44,297 bases of DNA, taken from assembly GCA_016295005.1 (NCBI GenBank), contig JAEDMA010000002.1:1-44297 (forward strand). Reading direction: 5' to 3'. Of the stretch, positions 6,907 through 16,525 are shown piece by piece. The notes under the pieces are model-generated. The model was not told where the DNA came from, ran no database searches, and saw only the letters and a list, made by a program, of their open reading frames with translations. The position numbers and the translations under genes are program-made. Source of the stretch: Christensenellaceae bacterium (lineage in GTDB: Bacteria; Bacillota; Clostridia; Christensenellales; Borkfalkiaceae). Within the stretch, counting starts at the first letter, position 1, and each line of letters opens with the position of its first letter.

Positions 6907-8028
6907 ATGAAAAAGAAAGAAGTATACGCGTATTATTTTCCCAACTGGCACGTAGATCCGCTGAACGAAAAATGGCACGGTAAAGGTTGGACGGAGTGGG
7001 AGGTAACCAAATGCGCGAGAGCAAGATTCGAGGGGCATCACCAACCGTTAATTCCCAAATGGGGCTATCTCGACGAAGCAGACCCCGCGGTTATGGAAAA
7101 GAAGATTTCGACGGCTAAAAGATACGGCGTCGACGGATTTATTTTCGATATGTACTACTATGAAGACGGACCATATCGTTGCAGATGTATCGACGAAGGG
7201 TTTTTGAAAGCGAAAAATTGCGAAGATTTCAAATTTGCGGTAATGTGGTGCAATCACGACCCGATTTACGCTCACCCGTCGGGCAGAATGAACATTTCCC
7301 CGTCGCTTATGAGTTCGGCTGTCACTTCGGAATCGTTCAGAAGAATAACCGACGTGTTTATAGAAAAGTATTTCGGCAAGAAGAATTACATACGAGTAGA
7401 CGGAAAAATATTATTTATAATTTACAACGTCGCGAAGATGATAAAAGAACTCGGCGGCGTAGAAAACACCGTAAAAGAGTTTAATTTTCTGAGAGAAAGG
7501 GTCAGGGCTGCGGGGCTCGGAGAAATGGAACTGGCAACGTTGCCGGCAATAATTGAAGATATTACCAAAGACAAAAACGAAATCAACAAGATAATAACCT
7601 CCGTCGGAATCGATTTAGGCGTCCGTTACTGGTGGCCCGTCAAATACGACGACGACAGACTGACCGTCGATTATAACGATTTCTGGAAAAGCGGGTTAGA
7701 GGCGACCGAAGAAGACACCCGCATTTACGACGTGCCTATGGTCGTTCATATGATGTCGGGGCTTGATCAGAGTCCGCGAACCATTCAGTCCGAAACGTAC
7801 GAAAACCTTAACGTATACCCGTGGTATGCAGTAGTGGTAAATTGTACGCCGGAAAATTTTTATCAGGCTTTTAAAGAATACTATAAATTCGCAAATTCCG
7901 ATAAAAGTAAGTCGCCGTTTATTACCGTCATATGGAACGAATGGACGGAAGGCAATTATCTCGAACCTGAAAAGAAATACGGATATAAATTTTTAAAAGC
8001 AATTAAAAAGGTTACCGAAGGAAAATAA
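6907..8028 (+). CDS. GH99-like / WbsX-family protein
   Basis: A 373-residue cytosolic protein without a signal peptide. It opens with Y-A-Y-Y-F-P-N-W-H and continues with W-H-G-K-G-W-T-E-W and G-H-H-Q-P. This sequence set defines the glycosyltransferase WbsX / GH99-like TIM-barrel family. Further signatures are G-V-D-G-F-I-F-D-M-Y-Y-Y near 78-88 and a C-terminal W-N-E-W-T-E-G-N-Y-L-E-P. True GH99 members are endo-mannosidases, but most WbsX-like proteins have no proven activity. Here it leads a sugar-uptake operon and lacks an export signal. A hydrolase acting on imported oligosaccharide is therefore more likely than a role in making surface polysaccharide (inference). The ribosome site is AAGGAATGAT before ATG. 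Confidence 0.8.
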   Translation: MKKKEVYAYYFPNWHVDPLNEKWHGKGWTEWEVTKCARARFEGHHQPLIPKWGYLDEADPAVMEKKISTAKRYGVDGFIFDMYYYEDGPYRCRCIDEGFLKAKNCEDFKFAVMWCNHDPIYAHPSGRMNISPSLMSSAVTSESFRRITDVFIEKYFGKKNYIRVDGKILFIIYNVAKMIKELGGVENTVKEFNFLRERVRAAGLGEMELATLPAIIEDITKDKNEINKIITSVGIDLGVRYWWPVKYDDDRLTVDYNDFWKSGLEATEEDTRIYDVPMVVHMMSGLDQSPRTIQSETYENLNVYPWYAVVVNCTPENFYQAFKEYYKFANSDKSKSPFITVIWNEWTEGNYLEPEKKYGYKFLKAIKKVTEGK

Positions 8029-8029
8029 T

Positions 8030-9475
8030 ATGATTGAAAGAAAAGTAAAAAGAGTAGGAAAAGTAGGGGTTTTCGCCGTAATTCACGGTATTTATTTCGA
8101 GCAGTTTAAGGGACTTGAAGAGAATTTAAGGAAATATCACGAAGACCTTTGCAAACTGATAAAAAGCAACGACGTGGAACTCGTCGATTTCGGCTTCGTC
8201 GATTCGAACGCAAAGAGTTTTGAAGTTGCGGATAAAATCGTTGCGGAAAACGTAGACGTGGTTATGTGCAATATGATAACGTACGCAACCTCGTCCGTTT
8301 TCGCGCCCATATTGCAGAAAATAAATTCGCCCATGGTGCTCGTTGCTCTGCAGCCGAGAGCGGCTATGGATTACGACCGCGCGGATACGTTTATGCAACT
8401 CGAAAACGACAATATTTGTTCGGTTCCCGAGTTTTGTATGGTCGCGCAGAGATACGATAAACCCGTAACCGACGTAATAATAGGCACTTTGTATAACGAC
8501 GAAAAGGCGAAAAAGGAAATAGCCGACTGGTGCGACGTGGCGAAAGTTCTCCACGGACTTCGCGGCGCGAGATTAGGGTTAATGGGGCGAGTCCTCGAAG
8601 CGATGTACGATATGCATTGCGACCCGACCGCCGTGGCGGCAGCGTTCGGCGTTCACGTTCCGCTTATCGAAATTTCCGATTTAATGGAAGCGTATAACGA
8701 CGTAAAAGAAGAACAGGTCGAAGAAAAGAAAGCGTTGATTCTGCGAGAATTCGAAACGCCCGACCCCGTTTCCGATCCCGTTACTAGAAAGTTGACGGAA
8801 GAAGATCTCGAACAGTCCGCGCGTTCCGCTGTCGCGCTCGACATTCTCGTGGACAGATTTAAACTTAACGGAATGGCGTATTATTACGAGGGGGCTGACG
8901 GCAGTCCCGAAAGAAAGGTCGCGACTTCTCTTATAGTCGGCAACTCGATTCTTAACGCGCAGGGGATTCCTATGTGCGGCGAATTCGACATAAAAACCAA
9001 TATCGCGATGTTTATAATGGATAAACTCGATATAGGCGGAAGTTTTGCGGAACTCCACCCGTTCGATTTCAACGATAACGTCATAATGATAGGTCACGAC
9101 GGACCGCATCACATGAGAATAGCGAACGGTAAACCGATACTTCGTTCTCTCATAAAGTATCACGGAAAACTCGGAAGCGGCGCGTCGGTCGAATTCAAAT
9201 TAAAAGAAGGACCTATAACCATGCTCGGGATTACGCAGAAAGCGGACGGAAAATTCAAATTCGTAATAGGCGAAGGCTATTCCAAAGAAGGACCTATTCC
9301 GCCGACGGGCAACACCAACACGAGGGGGTATTTCCCACCCGACACCAAAGACTTTATAAAACGTTGGATAATCGAAGGGCCTACTCACCATTACGCGCTC
9401 GGAATAGGGCATAAGGCGGACGTCATAAAAAAAATCGCCGACTCTTTACATATTGAAAGCGTTATAGTAAGATAG
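8030..9475 (+). CDS. L-arabinose/L-fucose isomerase-family protein
   Basis: A 481-residue cytosolic protein. The N-terminal half has the Rossmann-like layers of the family, with V-G-V-F-A-V-I-H-G at 12-20. The C-terminal half carries likely metal-binding residues: Glu318 in C-G-E-F-D, His356 in G-H-D-G-P-H-H, and a late G-P-T-H-H-Y-A-L-G. These fit the manganese-binding E/E/H/H set of arabinose and fucose isomerases. The overall sequence is not a standard AraA, so the aldose-ketose pair cannot be named. It starts one base after the previous stop, with the ribosome site inside the upstream gene, so the two are coupled. It most likely converts the monosaccharide released from imported glycan. 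Confidence 0.75.
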   Translation: MIERKVKRVGKVGVFAVIHGIYFEQFKGLEENLRKYHEDLCKLIKSNDVELVDFGFVDSNAKSFEVADKIVAENVDVVMCNMITYATSSVFAPILQKINSPMVLVALQPRAAMDYDRADTFMQLENDNICSVPEFCMVAQRYDKPVTDVIIGTLYNDEKAKKEIADWCDVAKVLHGLRGARLGLMGRVLEAMYDMHCDPTAVAAAFGVHVPLIEISDLMEAYNDVKEEQVEEKKALILREFETPDPVSDPVTRKLTEEDLEQSARSAVALDILVDRFKLNGMAYYYEGADGSPERKVATSLIVGNSILNAQGIPMCGEFDIKTNIAMFIMDKLDIGGSFAELHPFDFNDNVIMIGHDGPHHMRIANGKPILRSLIKYHGKLGSGASVEFKLKEGPITMLGITQKADGKFKFVIGEGYSKEGPIPPTGNTNTRGYFPPDTKDFIKRWIIEGPTHHYALGIGHKADVIKKIADSLHIESVIVR

Positions 9476-9482
9476 GTGTGTT

Positions 9483-10160
9483 ATGGGAATAGAAAATAAT
9501 ACCGTATCCGCGAAAAGACAGGTTGCGGAATACGACGTGGTAAGAATCATCGATAAAGGCGCGAGTATTAACGTTCTTTTTGTCGGGAATTCGATTACGA
9601 GACACGCGCCGCAAGCGGATATAGGCTGGGATTACGACTGGGGTATGGCGGCGTCGAGCGAAGAAACCGATTACGTTCACGTTACCGTAAAACTTCTGGA
9701 AGAAAAATACGGCAAAATAAATTTTTGTACGGCGTGTTGCGGAGACTGGGAAAGGAATTACTGGGACGACGACCTTATAGAAAGGTGGCGGAAAGCGAGA
9801 GATTTCAACGCCGATATAATCGTTATAAGAATAGGCGAAAACATATGGGGGCAAAGGCATTTGTTCAATGAAAAACCGCTTTACTCTCATTACGACAAGA
9901 TGATTAAATACTTCCGCTCGAAAGAGAACGCGAAAGTAATAGTAACCGATTTGTTCTGGGAGGACGGCGGAATAAATAAAACCGTGTATAAATGCGTGGA
10001 AGAAAACGGTTATAGTCTCGTTAAAATCGGAGATATAGGCGAAAAAGACGAAAATAAAGCAATCGGAAAGTTTTGGCATTCGGGGGTGGCTATTCACCCG
10101 AACGACGAAGGAATGAGAAAAATCGCCGAGCGGATAGCGGATAAAATTTTAGAAAAGTAA
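9483..10160 (+). CDS. SGNH/GDSL-type hydrolase
   Basis: A 225-residue protein without a signal peptide. Block I is F-V-G-N-S-I-T at 33-39, with nucleophile Ser37. G-E-N at 118-120 takes the place of the block III Gly-x-Asn-Asp. H-P-N-D-E-G-M at 205-211 supplies the catalytic His205. The Asp normally three residues before that His is absent (Val202), so a Ser-His dyad may be used. The family removes acetyl or other acyl groups from sugars and lipids. Being cytosolic and inside the sugar operon, it probably deacylates imported oligosaccharides (inference). Confidence 0.75.
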   Translation: MGIENNTVSAKRQVAEYDVVRIIDKGASINVLFVGNSITRHAPQADIGWDYDWGMAASSEETDYVHVTVKLLEEKYGKINFCTACCGDWERNYWDDDLIERWRKARDFNADIIVIRIGENIWGQRHLFNEKPLYSHYDKMIKYFRSKENAKVIVTDLFWEDGGINKTVYKCVEENGYSLVKIGDIGEKDENKAIGKFWHSGVAIHPNDEGMRKIAERIADKILEK

Positions 10161-10171
10161 AGGGTAAAATA

Positions 10172-12055
10172 ATGAAGAAAGTTAGTCGGCTTTTTATATC
10201 GATAATTTTGCTTTTGGGGATAGTTTGTCTTTCCGCATGCGGGGTAGCGGCCGACATCGGTTACTACGGCGCAGAAGCGGAAGTCAATCGTTACGGCAAA
10301 AGCAACGTTACTTTTACTTTTTCCAAGGAAAAGGTAAGAAAAGCGTATGGTATAGAAAGTTCGGACGAGTTCGATAAGAAATTCCGTGACTTTGCGGATT
10401 TAATACACAGCGTGTCGTCGGGGTACGTTTTATCTAACGAAACTATAGTCGTAAACGACGTAACGGAAAGCGAAACCGCGTATTCGGTAAACGTAAAGAC
10501 CTGCCGTATAGATAAAATCAACGGGCTCGGCGAAATCGTTTACGGAACGGGTTCTTCGTTTTATAAGAATAATCAGGACTCCGCGAAAAGGCTTTTCGGA
10601 TACTACTACGGGAACTATTCCGAAACGTTTACTTCTTACGGACTTGACGGGAATAAAAAAATCGTCGAGTTCGCGCCCGATTTCGAGCCGTTCGAAGAAA
10701 ACGCTTCGCTGACCGTTTCTGCAGTCGGTAAAAAGGACGGTAAGATAGTCGGAGAAAAAGAATTTACGGATTATTTATCCGGGACCGACGATAAAATTAT
10801 AGCGATTAAACTTATCGACCTGAATCTAACCGAGAAAATCACGCTGACCGTCGACGGAAAAATCAACTTTTATTCGTCGCGCGGAGTAAAAATAATCGGC
10901 GATAATAAAGTAGAAATAACCCCCGTGAACTATGCGGTTAAAAAAACCGTCGTTTACGACGACGATTCTTTAACTCCCGACGTAGTCGATAAAGCCGATT
11001 GCGATTGCGTGTTCGCGTATATAGTATACTCGGAAAACGTTTCGCCGATTGTCTGGATACTTGCGGGGATAGCGGTATTATTGCTGGCGGTATTGATATT
11101 TTTAACTATAAAATTCAGATGGATTTCTAAATTCGGCAAAAGCAAATTTTTCGCAAGAGTGAAAAAGCACAGGCTGGCTTATCTTATGTTGTTGCCGGGG
11201 CTTGCTCTACTTATACTGTTTCATTATTATCCGCTTACGTATCTGACGTCGGCATTTCAGGATTATCGGATTGCCGAGGGATTCGCGAGCGAGTTTATAG
11301 GCTTAAGATATTTCAGAAGCATTTTATACGCCGTGTACGACAATTACACGATGATAAAGAACACTATCTTTATTTCGGTTATAAGAATAGGAACGAACTT
11401 CCCGATAATTTTGTTGTACGCATTGCTTATAAACACGATAAAAAACAACAGATTGAAAGGCTGGGTTCAGGCGGTTTCCTACATACCGTTTTTCTTATCC
11501 TGGACGGCGGTCGGGGGTATGGGATACGCGCTCATGGGGCAATACGGACTTATAAACAAGGTGCTGCTAAGAATAGGGTTGCCCGCGGTAGACTTTTACA
11601 GCCGAGCCGATTTGTGGTGGGGAATACTCGCCCTTTCGTCGTTGTGGAAAGGAATGGGGTGGAGTTCGCTTATTTACGTTGCCGCGATGTGCAATATCGA
11701 TAACGAGTTATACGAAGCCTGCGCTCTTGACGGCGGCGGACGGTTCCGTATGATGATAACGGTAACCATACCGTCCATAATGAATATCATATGTCTGCAA
11801 CTTATTCTCGATACGGGCGCGGTAATGCGCGACAATTACGAGCAGATACTGTCGATGCTGTACGGGGCGAACGGGGTAAGTTCGACGACGAAAGTAATAG
11901 GCGAATACATTTATTCGGCGGCGCTGAACCCCGGAAGCAGTAACGGACTCGGCGCGGCGTCGGCAATGGGGCTTATTCAGGGCGTAATCGGTCTTATTCT
12001 GGTTCTTATAACCAACAGGGTCGTCAAAAAAACGGGTAACGAGGGGATACTGTAA
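10172..12055 (+). CDS. Lipoprotein-ABC permease fusion (LplB/YteP type permease)
   Basis: A 627-residue protein, about twice the usual size of a sugar-ABC permease. Residues 1-23 are a signal with lipobox L-S-A-C (Cys23). Residues 24-290 form an unrecognised external domain. A membrane segment spans about 292-314 and a basic cytosolic linker 315-334. Residues 335-627 are a full LplB/YteP-like permease, starting K-K-H-R-L-A-Y-L-M-L-L-P-G and with the ATPase-contacting EAA loop E-A-C-A-L-D-G-G near 515-522. The topology is consistent: outside domain, one crossing, cytosolic linker, permease. There is no stop or frameshift across the junction. The next gene starts in the TAATG overlap at 12055 and encodes the partner permease. 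Confidence 0.85.
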   Translation: MKKVSRLFISIILLLGIVCLSACGVAADIGYYGAEAEVNRYGKSNVTFTFSKEKVRKAYGIESSDEFDKKFRDFADLIHSVSSGYVLSNETIVVNDVTESETAYSVNVKTCRIDKINGLGEIVYGTGSSFYKNNQDSAKRLFGYYYGNYSETFTSYGLDGNKKIVEFAPDFEPFEENASLTVSAVGKKDGKIVGEKEFTDYLSGTDDKIIAIKLIDLNLTEKITLTVDGKINFYSSRGVKIIGDNKVEITPVNYAVKKTVVYDDDSLTPDVVDKADCDCVFAYIVYSENVSPIVWILAGIAVLLLAVLIFLTIKFRWISKFGKSKFFARVKKHRLAYLMLLPGLALLILFHYYPLTYLTSAFQDYRIAEGFASEFIGLRYFRSILYAVYDNYTMIKNTIFISVIRIGTNFPIILLYALLINTIKNNRLKGWVQAVSYIPFFLSWTAVGGMGYALMGQYGLINKVLLRIGLPAVDFYSRADLWWGILALSSLWKGMGWSSLIYVAAMCNIDNELYEACALDGGGRFRMMITVTIPSIMNIICLQLILDTGAVMRDNYEQILSMLYGANGVSSTTKVIGEYIYSAALNPGSSNGLGAASAMGLIQGVIGLILVLITNRVVKKTGNEGIL

Positions 12056-12912
12056 TGGTAAAAGACAAAAAGAACGTATTTTTATCCGTTATAAGAGCGA
12101 TAGTAATCGTTTTGATAGTGTTCCTTTTTATACTTCCGTTGTGGATAATATTCACGGGTTCGCTTACCGACGAATGGGTTTTCAGGTACGACGGCTATTC
12201 TATGATAATAAAGCAGTTTTCGCTTGACGGGTACAAACTGTTTTTTGCGCAGAGCAAGGTTATGAAATCGCTGCTTAATACGGTTATCGTTTCGGCGGTT
12301 ACGGTGTTGATTTCTACGAGCGTTCATCTGCTTACGGCGTACGCTCTGCACGTAAAAGATATGCCGATGCACAAATTTTTCAATACCCTGTTCGTCGTAA
12401 CTATGTTTTTCTCTGCCGGAACGATACCTTCGTATCTCGTGGTGTGCAGATTAGGATTATACGGTAACGTTTTTTCGATTATTTTACCGGGAGCGCTAAG
12501 CGTTTATTGCATACTTCTTATCAGGAATTATTTTTATTCGGTACCGCGCGCGATGACGGAGGCTGCGGTGATAGACGGGGCGAATCATTTCAGAATATTG
12601 TTTCAGGTTCTGATCCCAGTAAGCGTGCCTGTAATAGTTACTACTGTGTTTATTTGTTTCGTCTCCAAATGGAACAGTTGGATGGACGTAATGCTTTATC
12701 TTGACGGAAAAGAAGATTTATACACGATTCAATATACGCTTCGCAAATTGTTTACGCAGATAGAAAAATATTTGTCGCTCGGCGACGAGCAACCGCTGTA
12801 TACGTTAAAAAACGCGGCGACGGTTATTTCGATTTTGCCGTTGGTGTTAATGTTTCCGTTTTTTCAGAAATATTTTACTAACGGAATTATGGTAGGTTCG
12901 GTAAAGGGATAA
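12055..12912 (+). CDS. Carbohydrate ABC transporter permease (LplC/YtcP type)
   Basis: A 285-residue integral membrane protein with about six hydrophobic segments. The EAA loop E-A-A-V-I-D-G-A-N-H-F near 180-190 contacts the ATPase. It is the second permease of the importer formed with the fused permease upstream and the solute-binding protein at 19811. The family usually imports complex or uronate-containing oligosaccharides. The start codon overlaps the previous stop (TAATG). No ATPase gene is in the window, so a shared MsmX/MsmK-type ATPase encoded elsewhere is expected. Confidence 0.9.
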   Translation: MVKDKKNVFLSVIRAIVIVLIVFLFILPLWIIFTGSLTDEWVFRYDGYSMIIKQFSLDGYKLFFAQSKVMKSLLNTVIVSAVTVLISTSVHLLTAYALHVKDMPMHKFFNTLFVVTMFFSAGTIPSYLVVCRLGLYGNVFSIILPGALSVYCILLIRNYFYSVPRAMTEAAVIDGANHFRILFQVLIPVSVPVIVTTVFICFVSKWNSWMDVMLYLDGKEDLYTIQYTLRKLFTQIEKYLSLGDEQPLYTLKNAATVISILPLVLMFPFFQKYFTNGIMVGSVKG

Positions 12913-12916
12913 AGAG

Positions 12917-14794
12917 ATGAGAAAAAGTAAATTGTTTATAAGAAAATTTATTGTGGTAATAATCGGAATCGTTTTGTGTTTTACGTCGCTGACGGCGTGC
13001 GGAAATAATCCCGACGACGAAAACCCGACCGATTCGCTCGTTTTTCAAAAGGAGGCTTCGGGTACTATAAAAGAAGTAGACCAAAGTAATTACGTCACCT
13101 TTTATTTTGACGCGGAAAACGGCGACGACGCGAATAACGGCAGCGTGAGATTCCCGAAAAAGAGTCTTAAAGAAATATCGCGTGTGGCGAAAGAAGAAAC
13201 GGAAAGAAACGAAAAACCCGTGCGTATTCTCTTAAAAAGGGGTTCGGTTTTTAACGGCAACCTTAATTTAAGCGTTTTCTACGCGGAAGAAGAATATCCG
13301 CTTATCGTGGGCGCTTACGGCGACGAAAACGACGGCTATCCCGTGATTTCGGGGTACGGCTCGGAAACGGCGATAAACGCGGCGGTAAGTATAAAACGCG
13401 GAAATATTGTGTTTGAAAATATAGAAATTACAGGGAAAACCGCTTTTCAGGGGATATACGTTACGCCGATGGTTATGGGCGCGTTAAAAAACGTCACCAT
13501 AAGAAACTGTTACGTACACGATATAAATTTTAACTGGGAATACGATACGAAAGCGTCGGAAACCAATCCCGACGAAATAGATCTGGAAAAAGTTTGTCCG
13601 CTTTATAAGAGCGACGGAAAAAGTTACGGCAGATATTATTACAGATATTACGGCGGAATAATTTTCGAAAACAATTCCAAAGACTACGCGACGTGGTTTG
13701 AAGATATTTATATAATCAATAACCGCGTGGAAAACGTGGCGAGGACGGGCATTTACGTTATGAACCGCTGGGCGAACAGACCCGGCGTCGGCTACGGGAA
13801 CAATAAATACGTTTCCGATTCGAGAGAATTTAATAATCCTTTGACGAAAGTCGGGTATTATCCTCATCTGAATATCGTTTGTAACGGTAATTACGTGGAA
13901 TGCGCGGGCGGCGATGCCATAGTCTTGTCGGGGATAGAAGATTCTTTCCTTGACGGAAATACGTCGTATTACGCGAACTTTCTCGGCCGCGTAGGTTTCT
14001 GGAATGCGGGCATATGGGTGTTCAGCGCAAGAAACACTTATATGCAGTATAACGAAGCGGCGTATACTTATAAGAGAAACGGGGCGAAAGACGCGCAAGG
14101 TTTCGATATAGACAACGCGTGCAGCAACGTGTACGTCCGTTATAATTATTCCCACCATAACGAAGGGGGCGGAATACTCGTCTGCAACAACAAAACGAAT
14201 CTCGTGTATTATAATGCCGACGGAACTTTCAGGAACGGCGGAAAAACCGAACTTGCGATGGGCAAATGGGAAAACAACTATATAACGAGTAACGTTTTCG
14301 CGTATAACGGAAGCAAAGCGGATAATAAATCGTCCGCGCTGATAACCACGGCAAGGGCGGTTAAAGATTTATATATAGATAACAATATAATAATTCTTGA
14401 CCCCGAAATAGAAAAGCAGAGCGTGGTCCATACCGAACCGGATCCCGAACAGGTTGCGGAAAATTTTAATTTTGCCAACAATATTTTTTACTGTAAAAAT
14501 CCGACTTCGGCGTTGTTTACGGCAAGCCAACTTGTTTCGTATAAATTTTTCAACAACGTGTTTTACAATTTTTCCGAAGAAGTGAAAAACTACGTCGGTA
14601 ACGAAAATATTTTCGACTTTGATCCTCAAATCGACGATAACGGAAACGTAAAAGGTTACGATAACGTAGCCGTGTACAGACCGAAGAATAAAGCCTCGTT
14701 CAGTAAGGGTAAACCTTATCTTTACGCTTTGAGAAAAGATATTGCGGGCGAAAAAGTGCAGACTCTCGGTTACGTGGGGGCTTTTTCGAAATAA
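12917..14794 (+). CDS. Right-handed beta-helix lipoprotein
   Basis: A 625-residue exported lipoprotein with lipobox L-T-A-C (Cys28). After a short acidic linker, Y-F-D-A-E-N-G-D-D-A-N-N-G opens a pectate-lyase-like fold. From about 150 to 560 it has repeated V/N-rich turns such as K-N-V-T-I-R-N-C-Y-V-H-D and N-Y-S-H-H-N-E-G-G-G, typical of PbH1 parallel beta-helix repeats. Such folds are common in polysaccharide lyases and glycosidases. No specific CAZy family can be assigned by eye. Shared acidic and His-containing strands (C-A-G-G-D-A-I-V, G-F-D-I-D-N) may form the active cleft. It is a close paralogue of the next gene, which lacks a signal. Confidence 0.8.
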   Translation: MRKSKLFIRKFIVVIIGIVLCFTSLTACGNNPDDENPTDSLVFQKEASGTIKEVDQSNYVTFYFDAENGDDANNGSVRFPKKSLKEISRVAKEETERNEKPVRILLKRGSVFNGNLNLSVFYAEEEYPLIVGAYGDENDGYPVISGYGSETAINAAVSIKRGNIVFENIEITGKTAFQGIYVTPMVMGALKNVTIRNCYVHDINFNWEYDTKASETNPDEIDLEKVCPLYKSDGKSYGRYYYRYYGGIIFENNSKDYATWFEDIYIINNRVENVARTGIYVMNRWANRPGVGYGNNKYVSDSREFNNPLTKVGYYPHLNIVCNGNYVECAGGDAIVLSGIEDSFLDGNTSYYANFLGRVGFWNAGIWVFSARNTYMQYNEAAYTYKRNGAKDAQGFDIDNACSNVYVRYNYSHHNEGGGILVCNNKTNLVYYNADGTFRNGGKTELAMGKWENNYITSNVFAYNGSKADNKSSALITTARAVKDLYIDNNIIILDPEIEKQSVVHTEPDPEQVAENFNFANNIFYCKNPTSALFTASQLVSYKFFNNVFYNFSEEVKNYVGNENIFDFDPQIDDNGNVKGYDNVAVYRPKNKASFSKGKPYLYALRKDIAGEKVQTLGYVGAFSK

Positions 14795-14796
14795 TC

Positions 14797-16524
14797 ATGA
14801 AAGAAAACCTTAAATCCTGCAATCAGGATAACCTGAAAGAATTCGTCGCTTCTTTTCCGTCGATGAAAAAAGTAACGAATATGAAAATTAAAAATCCGGT
14901 TATTCCGTCTTCAGACGAATATATAACCTGCTATTTCGATTCCGAAACGGGAGACGATGAAAACGACGGAAAAGATATCCGTTTCCCGAAAAAAACGTTG
15001 CGGGAAGCGGAAAGAATAATAAAAGCGCACGATTATAAAAAAGGACTTCGTATACTTTTGAAAAAAGGAGCGCGTTTTTATGAGGATTTTACTCTTGCCG
15101 GATATTCGGCGAAAGAAAAATTGCCGCTTATAGTGTCGTCGTACGGCGACGGAGAAAATAAACCCGTAATCGTCGGAGAAAAATGCGCGATCAGTCTTTG
15201 CGAAAGCAACACCGTTATCGACGGGCTGGAAGTCACGGGTAAAAATGCGTATCAGGGTATATACGTTACCTGCGTAAGGAAAGGCGCGGTTAAAAACATA
15301 ACGGTAAAAAACTGTTACGTTCACGACGTAAATTTTGAATGGAATTACGAAAAGGCGGCAAAAGACACCGACCCCGATCTTATAGACGTCGAAAAAGTAT
15401 GTCCCGAATTCGAAGAAGATAAAAAGACTTACGGGCGATACCGTTTCCGTAATCACGGCGGAATAATTATGCTTAACGCGACTACGGAAAAAGAGGGCGC
15501 GAGTTGGTTTGAAAACGTTTATATAATAAATAACGTTGTGGAAAACGTTGCGAGAACGGGCATTACCATTTACAGCAGATGGTCTGATAAAGCGGGCGTC
15601 GGTTACGGATTCAATAAATCGGTTAAGGGTTGCAGAAAGAACGACCCGGAAAAATCGACGGGGTATTACGAGCATAAAAACGTAGTATGTTCTTTTAATA
15701 AAGTCGTTTGCGCCGGCGGAGACGCGATAGTGGTTTCTTCGGTAAAAAACAGCGTTATAGAAAATAACGTTTCCGAATACGCGAATTATCTCGGCAGAAA
15801 GAACTACTGGAACGCCGGCATATGGGTGTTCAACGTCAATAACTGTCTTTTCAGGTTTAACGAAGCGAGAAACACTTATATGCGAAAAGGTTCTGAAGAC
15901 GCGCAGGGGTTCGATCTCGATAACTGTTGCAGGAACGTTGTTTTCTGCAATAATTATTCGCACCATAACGAAGGCGGCGGACTGCTTATGTGTAATAACA
16001 GGACGGTGGTCAAAAAGTACGATAAAAACGGAAATCTCGTCGAAGAAGAGAAAACGAACGGTAAATGGGGCAGTAATTACGTTTTTAACAACGTTTTCGC
16101 TTATAACGGCAATAAGAGAGATAACCGCCGTTCGGCATTCGTGACGATAGCGAGAGAGATTAAGAACGTTTTGCTGAAAAACAATCTTGTCGTCGCGGAT
16201 TACGGGATAAAAAATCAAAGTCTTGCGGAAACGGAAGATAAATCGCAATACTGTTACGGACTGGTTTATAAAAATAACGTTTTTTATTCCGAGAAAGAAA
16301 CCGAACTTAAACTTACGGACGATATGGCAAAAGACAGAGTTTTCTTTGGCAACGTTTTTATAAACGTGGGGGACTCGATAGTCTTTTCTTCCGAAGACGA
16401 AAAGGCGATAACGAAGGGCGTAAGCGTTACCGTTCCGAAAAATACGAACGGGTTTGAAAATTATTACGGATACAAAATAGACGGAGTTACCGTCGGCGAG
16501 TTTTCCGATAAGGAGAAGTGCTAA
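14797..16524 (+). CDS. Cytosolic right-handed beta-helix protein, paralogue of the preceding gene
   Basis: A 575-residue protein with no signal peptide. It aligns with the preceding lipoprotein over nearly its full length: Y-F-D-S-E-T-G-D-D, R-F-P-K-K-T-L, Y-Q-G-I-Y-V-T, N-C-Y-V-H-D, C-A-G-G-D-A-I-V, D-A-Q-G-F-D-L-D-N and N-Y-S-H-H-N-E-G-G-G. The start is two bases after the previous stop, with only a weak ribosome site, suggesting coupled translation. It has about twice as many cysteines as the exported copy, as expected for a protein living in the reducing cytosol. The pair suggests the same reaction outside on polymer and inside on imported fragments (inference). Confidence 0.8.
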   Translation: MKENLKSCNQDNLKEFVASFPSMKKVTNMKIKNPVIPSSDEYITCYFDSETGDDENDGKDIRFPKKTLREAERIIKAHDYKKGLRILLKKGARFYEDFTLAGYSAKEKLPLIVSSYGDGENKPVIVGEKCAISLCESNTVIDGLEVTGKNAYQGIYVTCVRKGAVKNITVKNCYVHDVNFEWNYEKAAKDTDPDLIDVEKVCPEFEEDKKTYGRYRFRNHGGIIMLNATTEKEGASWFENVYIINNVVENVARTGITIYSRWSDKAGVGYGFNKSVKGCRKNDPEKSTGYYEHKNVVCSFNKVVCAGGDAIVVSSVKNSVIENNVSEYANYLGRKNYWNAGIWVFNVNNCLFRFNEARNTYMRKGSEDAQGFDLDNCCRNVVFCNNYSHHNEGGGLLMCNNRTVVKKYDKNGNLVEEEKTNGKWGSNYVFNNVFAYNGNKRDNRRSAFVTIAREIKNVLLKNNLVVADYGIKNQSLAETEDKSQYCYGLVYKNNVFYSEKETELKLTDDMAKDRVFFGNVFINVGDSIVFSSEDEKAITKGVSVTVPKNTNGFENYYGYKIDGVTVGEFSDKEKC

Positions 16525-16525
16525 A

